Assembly (NCBI GenBank): GCA_947685225.1
Contig: CANTUV010000055.1
Location: 9,249,501-9,313,500, forward strand
Origin: Garcia nutans
Lineage: Eukaryota > Streptophyta > Magnoliopsida > Malpighiales > Euphorbiaceae
Length of the DNA stretch: 64,000 bases
Direction of reading: 5' to 3'
In this document: in pieces, positions 49,589 through 61,250 of the stretch
Layout: every line of letters begins with the position of its first letter
Numbering within the stretch: the stretch's first letter is position 1
The notes under the pieces: model-generated
Told to the model about the DNA's origin: nothing
Seen by the model: only the letters and a program-made list of their open reading frames with translations
Databases searched by the model: none
Program-made: the position numbers and the translations under genes

Positions 49589-50270
49589 AAGGTCACAAAG
49601 GAAAGTGCACCACCAAATGACTTTTCAAAAAGCACTACAAACATCTGAATTTACCAACTCAAGCAAATCATCTTTCCTGGAAGGAGAATAATGTTTAAAA
49701 AAACCCTCTTTTGTTTTCCAGCCAAGCAAGAGCACACTTGTCTAACCTTGCACCTTTCAATCCTGAAATCAAATTCTTTTTAGCTAGATAAATCCTGAAA
49801 TTAAGTCTCTTCTCACTAATATGACTCAGCCTATTATGCCATAATTCCAAAGAGTTATCATCTTCAACTGCATTAACAAGATCTTTAGAGAATGAAGCTT
49901 GCAACCAATATAAACCCAAAGCCTTCTTTTCTCTACCCACAACTCAGAAACTTTTACTGCGTTTACATTTTCCATCATTAAAAGTATTGCAATAGTCATC
50001 ATCATCATCAAGCTTACTAGTGGTGTTCAAATGCAAGCTAATGTCTGATGCATGTCTAATATTCTTGAGCTATAACTTTATTCCATTTTGGGTCTCTAAA
50101 CAAATAATTCCAATGCATATCACCATTGACACTCCATCATTACCCATTTTCAGAACTCCATAATCACTCAGAGTATAAGATGTGAAGAATTTCTTCCTTG
50201 ATGTAACATGAAAGCATGCACTACAGTCAAGAACCAAGACGGTGTCATCATAGGTTACATTAATCATATT
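49589..50270 (-). pseudogene. Copia B protease and integrase N-terminus
   Basis: In minus orientation: VLVLDCSACFHVTSRKKFF (protease; the usual LDSA is LDCSA), VLKMGNDGVS, then SLELWHNRLSHISEKRL (GAG_pre-integrase) and SPSRKDDLLELVNSDV. After a stop at about 49620 the frame continues SFGGALSFVTFV to the LTR of element A. This confirms that A sits inside B's integrase. Stops and frame changes make it inactive. Confidence 0.8.
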
Positions 50271-51480
50271 CTATAAATAAACTATAACCAAACCATCTAA
50301 TGTGGTAATGGCAACACAATCAATTATTGTCATTGAACTTCTTTTCTTGCTTCCCTTTGTCTGCCTTGTTCTCTTTCTTTCACTTGTAATAATATTTTTT
50401 AATATTGCACCTTGATTTACCACAATGATGCCATTCAAGGTTCTTGTATTTTGATTTTGATTTACTCTTGCTCTTGCCTTTATTCTGATCTTGACTCTTA
50501 CTTTTACCTCTCCTCCTATTTTCAATAACCAAGATTTCTGACTGTGAACTAGATGTCCCCCGAGTTTTTCTCACCTCTTCATTCAAAACGCCAATCCTTG
50601 CATACTACATGGTTACAACACTATCAGGAGTAAAATTAGTCAAAGATACACGAAACTTTTCTCATGAGTCAGGAACTGTAGTCAACAATCAAAGTCTAAT
50701 AACATCTTCATCAAATTTGACACCCATACCAAACAATTAATCAAATATACCTTAAAATTCATTCACATGATCGATTAACCAAAACGACTCTATTCTGATC
50801 TTGACTCTTACTTTTACCTCTCCCTTTGTTTTCAATAATCAAGATTTCTAACTATGAACTAGATGTCTCCCGAGTTCTTCTCACCTCTTCATTCAAAATG
50901 CCAGTCCTTGCATACTGCATGGTTACAACACCATCAGGAGTAAAATTAGTCAAATATACATGAAAATTTTTCCATAAGTTAGGAACTGGAGTCAACAACC
51001 AAAGTCCAATAACATCTTTATCAAATTTGACACCCATACCAAACAATTAATCAAAGATGCCTTAAAATTCGTTCACATGATCAAGTATAGAATTACCTTA
51101 TCTATATTGCAAGCATATAGCTTGTTTAAGTAAAAATAACTTATTGTTTCTAGTCTTTGAATTATACAAAGTTTCAAGCTTTTCTCATATGGTTTTGGCA
51201 TTTGTTTCATTAGCAATATGATTCAACACATTATATTCTATCCATTGTTGAATAAAACCACATACTTGTAGATTCTCAAATTTTCAATTTTCATCGGATT
51301 TAGACTCAAGTTTTCGAGAAGCAAACACAGATAAATGCAACTTTTCCCAAGAAGAAGATCCCTCAATTTTTCTTTTCACTTTTGATAATTTATGTCATCC
51401 AAACAAAATATTTTACTCACATTCACCCCCATCATTCAAACAAGCAAAAAACCACAATCAACCCGTGAACTAGTGAACCA
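50271..51480 (-). pseudogene. Copia B gag with internal duplication
   Basis: Minus-strand gag reading: KLHLSVFASRKLESKSDEN near the start, NETNAKTIWEKLETLYNSKT, LLKQAICLQYR, FGMGVKFDKDVIGLWLLTPV and a zinc knuckle relic HHCGKSRCNIKKYYYK (about 50400), in which the usual His and last Cys are lost. A 292-bp piece is present twice (see repeat 50481-51082). Lys/Ser-rich KSKSKSKSK lies before the knuckle. Confidence 0.75.
50481..51082. repeat. Duplicated 292-bp segment in copia B gag
   Basis: 50481-50772 and 50791-51082 align at a constant offset of 310 bp, starting TATTCTGATCTTGACTCTTAC and ending TTCACATGATC, with an 18-bp linker. The copies differ at scattered sites (for example CCCCCGAG versus CTCCCGAG), so the duplication is not very recent. 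Confidence 0.9.
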
Positions 51481-51520
51481 GGCTCTTATATCACTTTGAT
51501 AGGAAGAAATCAAGATAAAT
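51481..51520 (-). repeat. Primer site and 20-bp stub of copia B 5' LTR
   Basis: In minus orientation the LTR end ATCTTGATTTCTTCCTATCA is followed by AAG and TGATATAAGAGCC, a decayed form of the TGGTATCAGAGCC primer site. The LTR is cut by the first base of gypsy C's LTR at 51521, so the rest of it lies beyond C. Confidence 0.65.
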
Positions 51521-52300
51521 TGATGAGGAAACTATAAGCAAGCTTGATGAATCTACACAAGGCAGCAAATATGTTGATGATATCATTATGCCAAGTGGAC
51601 CAATCACAAGATCACAATCAAAGAAATTCCAGCATGTGTTCCAACACTTCATTCAAAGGTGGATTGATGAAGAGGGAGACCAACTTGTACTAAATATGAT
51701 GGATCATCAAGAGGAAGTCAGAAACTCAACAAGAAGCATGAAGAATCTGCCCATAAGTATGGTGATGGGCATTAACATGAATTTGGAATATAATATTGAT
51801 GTGATTTAGTACTAGTGTGACTAGACATATGTGAACCAACACCAAAATGCATGTAGAATCTGCCCATCAATGTTGTCAGAATTATGGACAGTAATTTAGA
51901 ATATATTATTGATGTGGATGAATAATTAATGCAATTGTGACTAGATACATGTAAACCTAGACTTTTAAACTATTAGTTCTTCTTTTCCAACTATATAGGG
52001 AGGGAAAAAAAGAACTCAAGAGGGTTACTACGAATTTTCATATTGTTATCATTGTAATATAAGTGTTTTCAAGTTTGAGAAGTTTTCTTCTTATTCCTGT
52101 TGCATGAAGAATTGGTTCTAACTTATCAAGTCTGACTTGTGGCGTTTAAATCAATTCATTTCTTCATCCCAATCACCCAAGTTCTCAATTACAGGTTAGT
52201 TGCGGGTTTGGTAGGGAGGATTTATTTTTTAAGTTCTAAGATTCTATGCTAGATGTTTATGTGGGGTTCTAGATGTAATATTTGATCCATGGGTTCCGCA
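51521..52300 (+). repeat. 5' LTR of gypsy C (780 bp)
   Basis: Starts TGATGAGGAAACTATAAGC and ends GGGTTCCGCA. A TATA-like CTATATAGGGAGG lies near 51994. The first part codes in frame for the end of pol (MPSGPITRSQSKK). The first 500 bp match the 3' LTR at about 95%. Confidence 0.85.
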
Positions 52301-52305
52301 TCATT

Positions 52306-52318
52306 TGGTATCAGAGCT
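52306..52318 (+). other. Primer-binding site of gypsy C
   Basis: TGGTATCAGAGCT, five bases after the LTR end, is complementary to the 3' end of initiator tRNA-Met. Confidence 0.85.
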
Positions 52319-53232
52319 TTGGCTTGAAGATAAGTCTCTAGGTATCTTTTATGTTTTAATTATCCAAAAGAAAAAAAGAAAAAAAAGAACTAGATACAGT
52401 TTCTGTCTTTTCATTTTCTGTTCTAGTTGCACCTTGTTCTTATTCTTCAAATCTGTGGATTTTTGTGTATCTTTTCAATTTCTATCCTTGTTTACTGAAA
52501 GTTCAAAAAAGAAGAAGGAAAAGATCAAAAGAAAAACAAAAAAAAAAGAATCAGATTCAACTTCCTCAACATAAAAAAAAATTCGTACCTGTTTCTGTCC
52601 AATATTTTTCTACACAAGTGCTTGAGATTTCTTGCATATTTATACCATTAACAGCTTGCTACCTTATTATATTTCATCAAATTACATCAGCTCCTCATTA
52701 TACATCCATTTAGTATTTAAAATCTGATATTTAGAGCATAGCTTGCATTGGGAATATATTTAGGTTGCATATTCAGATTACTCATTGAAGTAATTTGAAT
52801 TCTATTTTTTCAATATCAAGAATTGTTTTTCTTTGTATTCTTAGTTTCATTCTTTCATATACCTCTTGTTTCTTGTATGCATTAAGTAGTTAATTCTCAA
52901 TCATAGTTACTTTGGTTTGATTAACACAAATACTTTTTGCTTCTTGTGTTAACTTTCAGTTCTTGTTGTTTAAATAAATTGATTCTAGAATTGCTGAATT
53001 CATTTTGTTCATTAGGTTCCTTGTAGAGTCTTTAAAACAAAACTTATTTTTACTTGATTTTAGTGGATTCAGTTCTGAAATTCAACTTGATAAAAGAATA
53101 ATTGAGAGGTAACAAGGACCAAGTTTTGAGTGAAATACAAGAGGAGTGACAATCTGATCTTGAATGAAACACGTAAGAGAGTGTAGTGAGAAAATTTTTC
53201 TTTACTAACATTTTCTTGCAGGTTCTTATTCC
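52319..53232 (+). other. Untranslated leader of gypsy C
   Basis: Non-coding sequence between primer site and gag. It contains two purine-rich A tracts (52371-52388, 52505-52555). Short ORFs in it are low-complexity. Confidence 0.7.
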
Positions 53233-54260
53233 ATGTCAAATTCTGGAGGTGAAAAATGTGATATGACCATGAATGACATAGCCTTCATGTTAGAGAAAAT
53301 TCAAAGGAAATTTGAAAGGTTTGATTTGATCATAAACAACATGAGAGGTAATGTAGACAACATAATACAAAGGCAGCAAAATAATACTAATCGAAGGGGG
53401 CAGAATAGAGGGAGAGGAAACATGATGAATGATGATGAGGTAGAAAGGGAAGATGATGAAGAAAGTGAGGAATCAATTGCCCAAAGAAGACCTTAACAAA
53501 GGGACAATAACATATCTTCCATAAAAATGAAGATACCATCATTCAAAGGGAGAAATGATGCTGAAGCTTACCTTGAATGAGAAAGAAAAGTTGAGTTGGT
53601 GTTTGATTGTCATAATTATAGTGAAATGAAGAAAGTTAAAATTACAGCAGTTGAATTCACAGATTATGCACTAATTTGGTGGGATCAATTGATGATTTCC
53701 AATAGAAGAAATGGAGAAAGAACCATCACTACTTGGGCTGAAATGAAAACTTTGATGAGAAAGAGGTTTGTACCATCTTACTACTATCGAGAGCTTCACC
53801 AAAGATTGCAGCGGTTAACTCAAGGATCCATGCCAGTGGAGGATTACCATAAAGAGATGGAGATGATCATGAGTAGAACTAATATAGAGGAGGATCCAGA
53901 AATCACTATGGCTAAATTTTTGAGTGGGCTGAATAGAGAGATTGCTAACATAATTGAATTACATCATTATGTGGAGCTTGAAGATATGGTACACATGGCC
54001 ATGAAAGTGGAGAAGCAACTGAAACTCAAGGGAGCAGCAAAGGGATTTTCTAATTCTAGCTCTAGTTTCACTTCAAAATGGCTAAAGAAAGATGATAATC
54101 CTAAAGGGAAGGAGGTTGCCTGGAAAGGAAAGGAAAAACAAGTTCCAATTGACCCTAAAGGTAGCTCTAAAATATCTAACTCTAATAAAAAAAACATAGT
54201 ACCATTAAATGCTTTAGATGTTTAGGAGTAGGGCATATAGCATCTCAATGTCCAAATAAG
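53233..54260 (+). pseudogene. Gypsy C gag
   Basis: Starts MSNSGGEKCDMTMNDIAF. The conserved gag part follows (DYALIWWDQL, RKRFVPSYYYRELHQRLQRL, MPVEDYHKEMEM, FLSGLNREIANIIEL), then a Ser/Lys-rich linker and a CCHC knuckle CFRCLGVGHIASQC (54208-54249). Lesions are TAA at 53494, TGA at 53578 (in place of Trp in YLEWE) and a frameshift in an A tract near 54190 just before the knuckle. Confidence 0.85.
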
Positions 54261-54266
54261 AAAATC

Positions 54267-57200
54267 ATGTTGATACGAGATAATGGTGAAATTGATAGTG
54301 CTAGTGAACATGAAAGTGATGATGATAATGATAACATGCCACCATTAGAGGAAATTGAACATATCATTGAATATCCTGCCCATGGTCAATCTTTGGTTAT
54401 CAGAAGAGCTTTAAACATGCAAATTAAAGATGAAGAAAGTAATCAAAGAGAGAACATTTTCCATACTCGTTGCATTGTGATTGGAAAAGTGTGCAGCATG
54501 ATCATTGATGGGGGTAGTTGTGCAAATGTTGCTAGTACTAATTTTGTAGATAAATTAGGGTTATCATGCACAAAACATCCTAGTCCCTACAAGCTGCAAT
54601 GGTTAAATGATTGTGGAGAGGTGAGGGTAACAAAGCAGGTTCTATTTTCTTTTGCAATTGGGAGATACAAAGATGAAGTTTGTTGTGATGTTGTGCCTAT
54701 GCATGTTAGCCATATCCTTCTTGGTCGTCCATGGCAGTTTGATAGAAAAGCTTTGCATGATGGCTTTAAGAATCATTATTCTTTCAGCCTAAATGGTTTA
54801 AATTTCACTCTTACTCCATTGTCACCTAAACAAGTGTATGAAGATCAAGTAAATATTTTGAGATCATTTGAAAGGAATTCTAGTGGTGAGGGTAAAACAA
54901 ATAAAAATGGAGTACAAAAGGTCAAGTGTGAGAAAAAGAATGATAAAAATGGCCCATTGGTGAGAGAAAAAGAGAAAGGGAGAGAAAATAAAAGAGAGTG
55001 TTTCTATGCAAAAGCAAAAGAGTTAATGAGTGCTTTTTGTGAGAAAAGAAGTCTGATTGTACTTAGGTACAAAGAGACCTTGATTTTTACATCTGACCTT
55101 GATAACCTTTTGCCTAGTTGTGTTAGTTCTCTTTTACAGGAATTTGGAGATGTTTTTCCAAAAGATGTACCTAAAGGTTTACCACCTTTAAGAGGGATTG
55201 AGCATCAAATTGACTTCATTCTGGGCTCAACAATTCCTAATCGACCAGCTTATAGAAGTAATCTAAAGGAAACTAAGGAACTTCAAAGGCAAGTGGAGGA
55301 GTTGCTAGCAAAGGGACATGTGCATGAAAGTCTTAGTCCATGTGCTGTTCCGGTGTTATTAGTCCCAAAGAAAGATGGATCATGGAGAATGTGTGTGAAC
55401 TGCCGAGCAATAAAATCATGGTGAAGCATAGACATCCAATTCCTAGACTTGATGATATGCTTGATGAGTTGAGCAGTTCTTGCATTTTTACTAAGATTGA
55501 TTTGAAAAGTGGTTACCATCAAATTAGGATGAAAGAAGGGGATGAGTGAAAAACTGCATTCAAAACAAAATATGGTCTTTATGAGTGGTTATTTATGCCA
55601 TTTGGTTTATCTAATGCACCTAGTACATTCATGAGATTAATGAACCATGTTCTGCGTGCATATCTTGGTAAATTTGTTGTTATATATTTTGATGACATAC
55701 TCATTTATAGCAAATCAGTAGATGAGCATGTAGAACATATTAGGGCTGTTCTTGATGTTTTGAGAAATGAAGAATTGTATGCCAACTTAAAAAAGTGCAT
55801 GTTTTATAGTGATAAAATCATATTCTTAGGTTTTATGATTAGTGCATAAGGAATTGAGGTTGATGATGAAAAGGAAAAGGCAATAAGAGATTGGCCAGCA
55901 CCTAAAACCGTGAGTGAGGTAAGAAGTTTTCATGGTTTGGCTAGTTTCTATAAAAGGTTTGTTAAAGATTTTAGTTCCATTGGTGCACCATTAAATGAAT
56001 TGGTAAAAAAAGATATAAAGTTTAATTGGACTAAAATTCATGAAAAGACATTCAATTTGTTGAAAGAAAGGTTAACTACTGCTCCAATTCTTGCTTTACC
56101 TGATTTTGATAAGACCTTCAAATTAGAGTGTGATGCTTTAGGCGTGGGCATAGGTGTTGTTTTGATGCAAGAAGGGAAACTAATTGCATATTTTAGTGAG
56201 AAGCTTCATGGTGCACAATTAAATTATTCCACTTATGACAAGGAGCTGTATGCTTTGGTAAGAGCTTTACAAGTGTGGCAACATTACTTATTGCCTAAAG
56301 AGTTTGTTATTCATACAGATCATGAATCATTAAAGCATCTAAAGGGGCAAACCAAGTTGAACCGAAGACATGGAAAGTGGATAGAGTTCATCGTGAGCCA
56401 TTTCCATATGTGATAAAGTATAAGCATGGTAAAGACAATGTAATAACAGATGCACTTTCAAGAAGGTATTCCTTAATCTCAACTCTTAGTTCTAAGTTAT
56501 TAGGCTTTGAGCAAATTAAGGATATGTATGCCAATGATGTTGACTTTGCAAATGTTTATAAAGCATGTGAGCATTTTGCATTTCAGAAGTTTTATAGGCA
56601 TGATGGGTACTTGTTTAAGGATGGAAGATTATGCATGCCTAGTTGCTCATTAAGGAAATTACTTGTGCGTGAGGCACATAGTGGAGGACTCATGGGACAT
56701 TTTGGGGTATTTAAGACTTTAGACATTTTGCATGAACATTTCTATTGGCCAAACATGAGAAAGGATGTTGAAAGAATTTGTGCCAAGTGTAATGCATGTA
56801 AACAAGCAAAATCTAAGTCTTTACCTCATAGGTTGTATACTCCTTTACCTATTCCTAATGCACCTTGGATTGACATATCTATGGACTTTGTTTTGGGGCT
56901 TCCTATGACTAGAAAAGGGAAATATAGCATATTTGTTATTGTTGATAAATTCAACAAAATGGCTTATTTCATTGCATGTCACAAAACTGATGATGCAACA
57001 AATATTGCTAATTTGTTCTTCGGGAAAGTAGTTCGTTTGCATGGCATTCCTAAAACAATTGTAAGTGATAGAGATGTGAAGTTCTTAAGTCATTTTTGGC
57101 ATGTTTTGTGGAATAAGTTAGGTACTAAATTGTTGTTCTCTACAACTTGTCATCCACAAACTGATGGACAAACAGAAGTGGTAAATAGGACTTTAGGATC

Positions 57201-57741
57201 TTTGTTACGTGCTGTTGTGGGCAAGAATTTGAAAACTTGGGAAGATTGTTTGCCATTAGTGGAGTTTGCATATAATAAAAGCATTCATTCTTCTCCAGGT
57301 TATTCACCATTTGAAATTGTTTATGGTTTAAATCCGCTTACACCACTTGATCTGTTTTCTTTGCCATTAAATGAAATAACTAACTTAGATGGTGAAAAAA
57401 AAGCAGAGTTGGTTAAGAAGATACATGAGAAGGCACGAGCTCATCTTGAGAAGAAATATGAATCATTTGCCCATAATGCAAATAGAAGAAGGAAACATGT
57501 GATTTTCCAACTTGGTGATTGTGTATGGGTTCATATGAGGAAGGAAAGATTTCTTAAACAAAGTAAATCCAAGTTGGATGCAAGGGGAGATGGCCCATTT
57601 CAAGTTTTAGAACGAATCAATGACAATGCCTACAAAATCGATCTACCAGGTGAGTATAATATTTCTGCAACTTTCAATGTTAGTGACCTTTCTCCTTTTG
57701 ATGTAGGTTCAGATTTGAGGATAAATCTTTTTAAGCAATGA
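54267..57741 (+). pseudogene. Gypsy C pol: protease, RT, RNase H, integrase
   Basis: Protease MIIDGGSCANVAS (54499). RT from LLAKGHVHESLSP to [12 protein letters not shown] (catalytic YFDD, about 55684) and FLGFMIS. RNase [20 protein letters not shown] and [16 protein letters not shown] with [10 protein letters not shown]. Integrase zinc part H-H-C-AKCNAC, core [13 protein letters not shown] (Asp), [13 protein letters not shown] (Asp) and [15 protein letters not shown] (Glu), and a C-terminal part ending [10 protein letters not shown]. Lesions: frameshift near 55413, TGA at 55547 (Trp site), TAA at 55847, frameshift near 56400 and TGA at 57739. The integrase is otherwise intact over 450 residues. 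After the last TGA the frame stays open into the 3' LTR. Confidence 0.9.
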
Positions 57742-57746
57742 GGGAA

Positions 57747-58249
57747 TGATGAAAAAACTATAAGCAAGCTTGATGAATCTACACAAGGCAGAAAATATGT
57801 TGATGATATCATTATGCCAAGTGGACCAATCACAAGATCACAATCAAAGAAACTCCAGCATGTGTTCCAACACTTCATTCAAAGGTGGATTAATGAAGAA
57901 GGAGACCAACTTATACTGAATATGATGGATCATCAAGAGGAAGTCAGAAACTCACCAAGAAGCATGAAGAATCTACCCATAAGTATGGTGATGGGCATTA
58001 GCACGAATTTGGAATATAATATTGATGTGGTTCAGTGCTAGTGTGACTAGACACATGTGAACCAACACCAAAATGCATGTAGAATCTGCCTATCAATGTT
58101 GTTAGAATTATGGGCAGTGATTTAGAATATATTATTGATGTGGATGAATAATTAATACTATTGTGACTAGATACATATAAACCTAGACTTTTAAACTATT
58201 AGTTCTTCTTTTCCAGCTATATAGGGAGGGGGAAAAGAACTCAAGAGGG
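57747..58249 (+). repeat. 3' LTR of gypsy C, truncated
   Basis: Starts TGATGAAAAAACTATAAGC after the purine tract and matches the 5' LTR up to AACTCAAGAGGG (58249). After that the 5' LTR continues TTACTACG but here element D begins. A hand count gives about 25 differences in 500 bp, mostly transitions. Confidence 0.85.
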
Positions 58250-59567
58250 GAAAGGAAGGAAAATCTAGCAGAAACTGACACTGGCAGGTGACACGGCCAA
58301 GCCACTGGCCGTGTCACATGACACGGCCACAAGCTTGGTCGTGTCCCATATTTATCCAAGCAAGAAGAGCAAAGAACGAAGAGAATCAGTAGGTGACACA
58401 CCCAGGTGACACGGCCAGGAGCTTGGCCGTGTCACACTCAATTCCACAGAAGCAAAGAAGCAAGATTACACAGAAGCTGACACACCCAGGTGACACGGCC
58501 AAGCCACTGGCCGTGTCACATGACACGGCCACAAGCTTGGCCGTGTCACTCCATGGGACTAAGGAAAGAAAGGAAACACAGATTTTGAGCGAGGGTTTTG
58601 TATAAATAAATGAGGGTTTTTGAAAGGGTTACACATTTTATCAGCCGTCAAACAAAACTTTTGAGCTATCATTCATTTTCTTTTGGAATTTTGATTACAC
58701 TTTCATGCAAACAGTCTAGATTAAATTAGTTTTAACCACTGCAATATTCTTCTAGCAAAGATCTGAACAAGAGATTTTTCAGAAGCTAAAGAAAGTTTGT
58801 AATTTGGTTTTGTTCTCAATTTCTATCTTTTAAGTTTCATTGGAATTGTATTCATGAATTCTATTATGTCTAAATCAATTTCTTTGAATTTTAATGAGAT
58901 GAATTTGTTTGATAGCATTATTATGAACTAATTTGATCTAGTCTAGGGTTTGTATGGATCTACTATGATTGTATGAAATGGTTATTGCTTTTAACTGAAT
59001 TATTTCTTTAGCCTTAATTGAATGGATTAATGTTAATATATAATTGATTGGCCACCAATTATGTGTTTGAGGTATTAGATGAAGGATTGAGAAATGAAGT
59101 CTAATGCTGGAACAATTCAATTAGGAACTTAGGTGAATTAGAAATATAAACCTAAGAAAAAGATCACTTCAATTGTAACAAGATTATTTGAAAGATGTTT
59201 GAATGCGAGAGCTTATTTCCTTGATTCGATTAATTAAGTTGCTTAAAATATGATCTTTGAAATTAAATTGGTTGAGAGGAATAGCCGTTCATACATATAA
59301 GTTAGTAGAGAAGTACAAACCCTAGACCTTTCTATTAAGTGAATCAATATATCAGCTCAGTTTACTTTCATTGTTTTAAATTCCACTCGATCTGTCTTCA
59401 TTAGTTGTTAGCAATTTAAATTTATTGATAATTTGTTATTTGCAATTTGATAATCAATTAGTTTATCTAGCTTCCTTGTGAGACGACCTTGAGGTGTTCA
59501 CCAAAATACTACAGCAGCCTCGTATACTTGCGAGTGTAGTTCTAGTAGTGTTAATTAGAGCGCAACA
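58250..59567 (+). repeat. 5' LTR of Athila-like element D (about 1.3 kb)
   Basis: Lies between the broken C LTR and the primer site. It has a GC-rich inverted-repeat cluster (58288-58549), a TATA box (TTGTATAAATAAATG near 58599) and an end GAGCGCAACA (59567). A clear TG start was not found right after the break, so the first bases of the LTR may be altered or lost. Confidence 0.7.
58288..58549. repeat. Cluster of inverted repeats in the D LTR
   Basis: GTGACACGGCC and its complement GGCCGTGTCAC face each other over 8-10 bp loops at 58288-58317, 58406-58435 and 58490-58519. Related units TGACACGGCC-ACAAGCTT-GGCCGTGTC lie at 58319-58347 (one mismatch, GGTCGTGTC) and 58521-58549. Five hairpins in 260 bp, GC-rich in an AT-rich setting. 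Confidence 0.9.
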
Positions 59568-59573
59568 AGTTTC

Positions 59574-59591
59574 TGGCACCGCTGCCGGGGA
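59574..59591 (+). other. Primer-binding site of element D
   Basis: TGGCACCGCTGCCGGGGA lies six bases after the LTR end. It is close to the TGGCGCCGTTGCCGGGGA site (tRNA-Asp) used by Athila elements. Confidence 0.85.
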
Positions 59592-59708
59592 AGCTAATTG
59601 GCGTAATTATTTATTAGGCATAAATATTTTAAATTATTTTTCATTGTTTACATTTGATTTTATTTGTCTTTTGCTTTTAATAATTCCTTTTTTCCAGAAA
59701 TTTTGTTT

Positions 59709-61250
59709 ATGCAAGGCAGGAGATCACTTGGAGGAGAGCTATACCCAGTTATTCCAGAAATTCAGAGAGTGAAAAGGAGTAGAGAAGAGTTTGAACTATA
59801 TACCGGATTTGATACGGAGGAGGACACTTCTGATTTTGAGTCGGATACTGCACAATCTACCAATATGGGAGAAGAAAGGCAAAGAACTATGAGGGATTTT
59901 GCCAGACCTGTCATTGGAACTTCCACCTCTTGTATAAGATTGACAGATGCAACAAGAAATTATGAGTTGAAGAATATCCATTATAACATGCTGCCATCAT
60001 TCTATGGAGTCCCAAATGAAGATCCTTTGAATTTTATCCGGGATTTTTACTCCACCCTCAACACATTTCCATTGGGAGGACTAACAGAAGACCAGTTGAG
60101 GACGAGATGTTTTCCGTATACATTAAAGGATAGGGCAAAGAGCTAGCTTATGATGTTGCCTGAAAATTCTTTGACAACTTGGGAGCAAGTCTATAACAAG
60201 TTTATGGGCAAATTTTACTCACATCAGAAGACAACTGAATTGAGAGGGAAAATAGCTACATTTTCTCAATTTGAAGGAGAGCCATTTCATGAGGCTTGGG
60301 ACAGGTTTAAGATGTTATTGATCCAGTGTCCACACCATCACTACCCACTTCAACTTCTGAATCAGTTTTTCTACGATGGTCTAACCCAGCAATTTCAGAA
60401 TACTGTTGATAACGCAGCTGGGGGAGCTATGGGAGAAAAGACAGCAGATGAAACTTATGAAATCTTTGAAATGTTGGGAGCTAATTCTCAACAGAAAAGT
60501 GTAAGAGGAAGAAGTAAAGGGATGAACCAATTGGAAGCCAACAGTGAGATGGTCAATCAGATAGCTGAATTGACAAGGCAAGTGCAGATGCTGAACATGA
60601 AGAACAATACCTCTTCATCAACTCAAGAAGTGTGTGGAATTTGTGGAACCTTCAGGCATGGAGCAAATATATGCCCCTCTACATACGAGTCTTATGGAAA
60701 TGAGGCTGAGCAAGTTAATGCTATGGGGGGATATCAACCAAGGGCTCGGAATGATCATTACTCAAATACTTATAATCCTTGTTGGCGGAATCATCCAAAT
60801 TTTTCCTGGGCAACAAATAATTCTCAACAACCTTTCCATTTGCTCCAGAGACAAAACCAACTGCAGGGTCAATCTTTAAATCAATGGTAGCCTAAGAGAG
60901 AGAGTTTGGAGGATAGTTTACAGGCCTTTATCCAAGTCAGTGCTAAGAATCAAGAGATGAATAACAAAAGGCTGGATTCATTAGAAGCATCTTTTAAGAA
61001 AGTGGAGACCCAAGTGTGACAGCTTGCACAACAGATGCAGATTCAACAAAAAGGAAAATTTTCGAGTCAACCTGAGCAGGCACAAGCAGTGACTGTTCTT
61101 AGAAGTGGCAAGGTAATAAATAATAATGTTAAAAATAATTCTGTGAATGCAGGTGATCAAAAGAACAAAAAGGAAGGAGAACCAGAGACAAAGGTGTTGG
61201 AGAATAATCAATGGAGAAATCCCCTTCAGCAGATTTACACAAGGCAAGTA
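59709..61250 (+). pseudogene. Athila-like D gag
   Basis: ATG at 59709 (MQGRRSLGGELYP). An acidic region is followed by the retrotransposon gag domain: NIHYNMLPSFYGVPNEDPL, DFYSTLNTFPLGGL, LTTWEQVYNKFMGKFY, FHEAWDRFKMLLIQCPHH, FYDGLTQQFQNTVDNAAGG. Next come the motif CGICGTFRHGANIC (60631-60672; a CCHC-like C-x2-C-x4-H-x4-C) and a helical part QEMNNKRLDSLEASFKKVE. In-frame stops: TAG 60144 (Trp site), TAG 60888 and TGA 61017. A frameshift near 61250 precedes the protease. Confidence 0.85.

Larger units (their letters stand above)
44023..51520 (-). mobile_element. Copia element B (minus strand), host of element A
   Basis: From right to left: 20-bp stub of the 5' LTR, primer site, gag, protease and integrase start (51480-49589), then copia A (49588-46259), then B's RT and RNase H (46258-44820), polypurine tract (near 44660) and the 3' LTR (44645-44023). 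The missing integrase core and C-terminus of B were lost together with A's RT and 3' LTR. B interrupts the ULP1-MULE transposase on its left and is itself cut by gypsy C at 51521. Confidence 0.8.
51521..58249 (+). mobile_element. Ty3/gypsy element C (plus strand)
   Basis: Order: 5' LTR (51521-52300), tRNA-Met primer site (52306), leader, gag, protease, RT, RNase H, integrase, purine tract (AATGAGGGAA, 57737-57746) and a 3' LTR (57747-58249) that is truncated by element D. The integrase wording ([32 protein letters not shown]) is that of chromovirus-like gypsy elements. The pol frame runs on into the 3' LTR, which is known for several chromoviruses including CRM. Lineage not proven. Confidence 0.9.
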
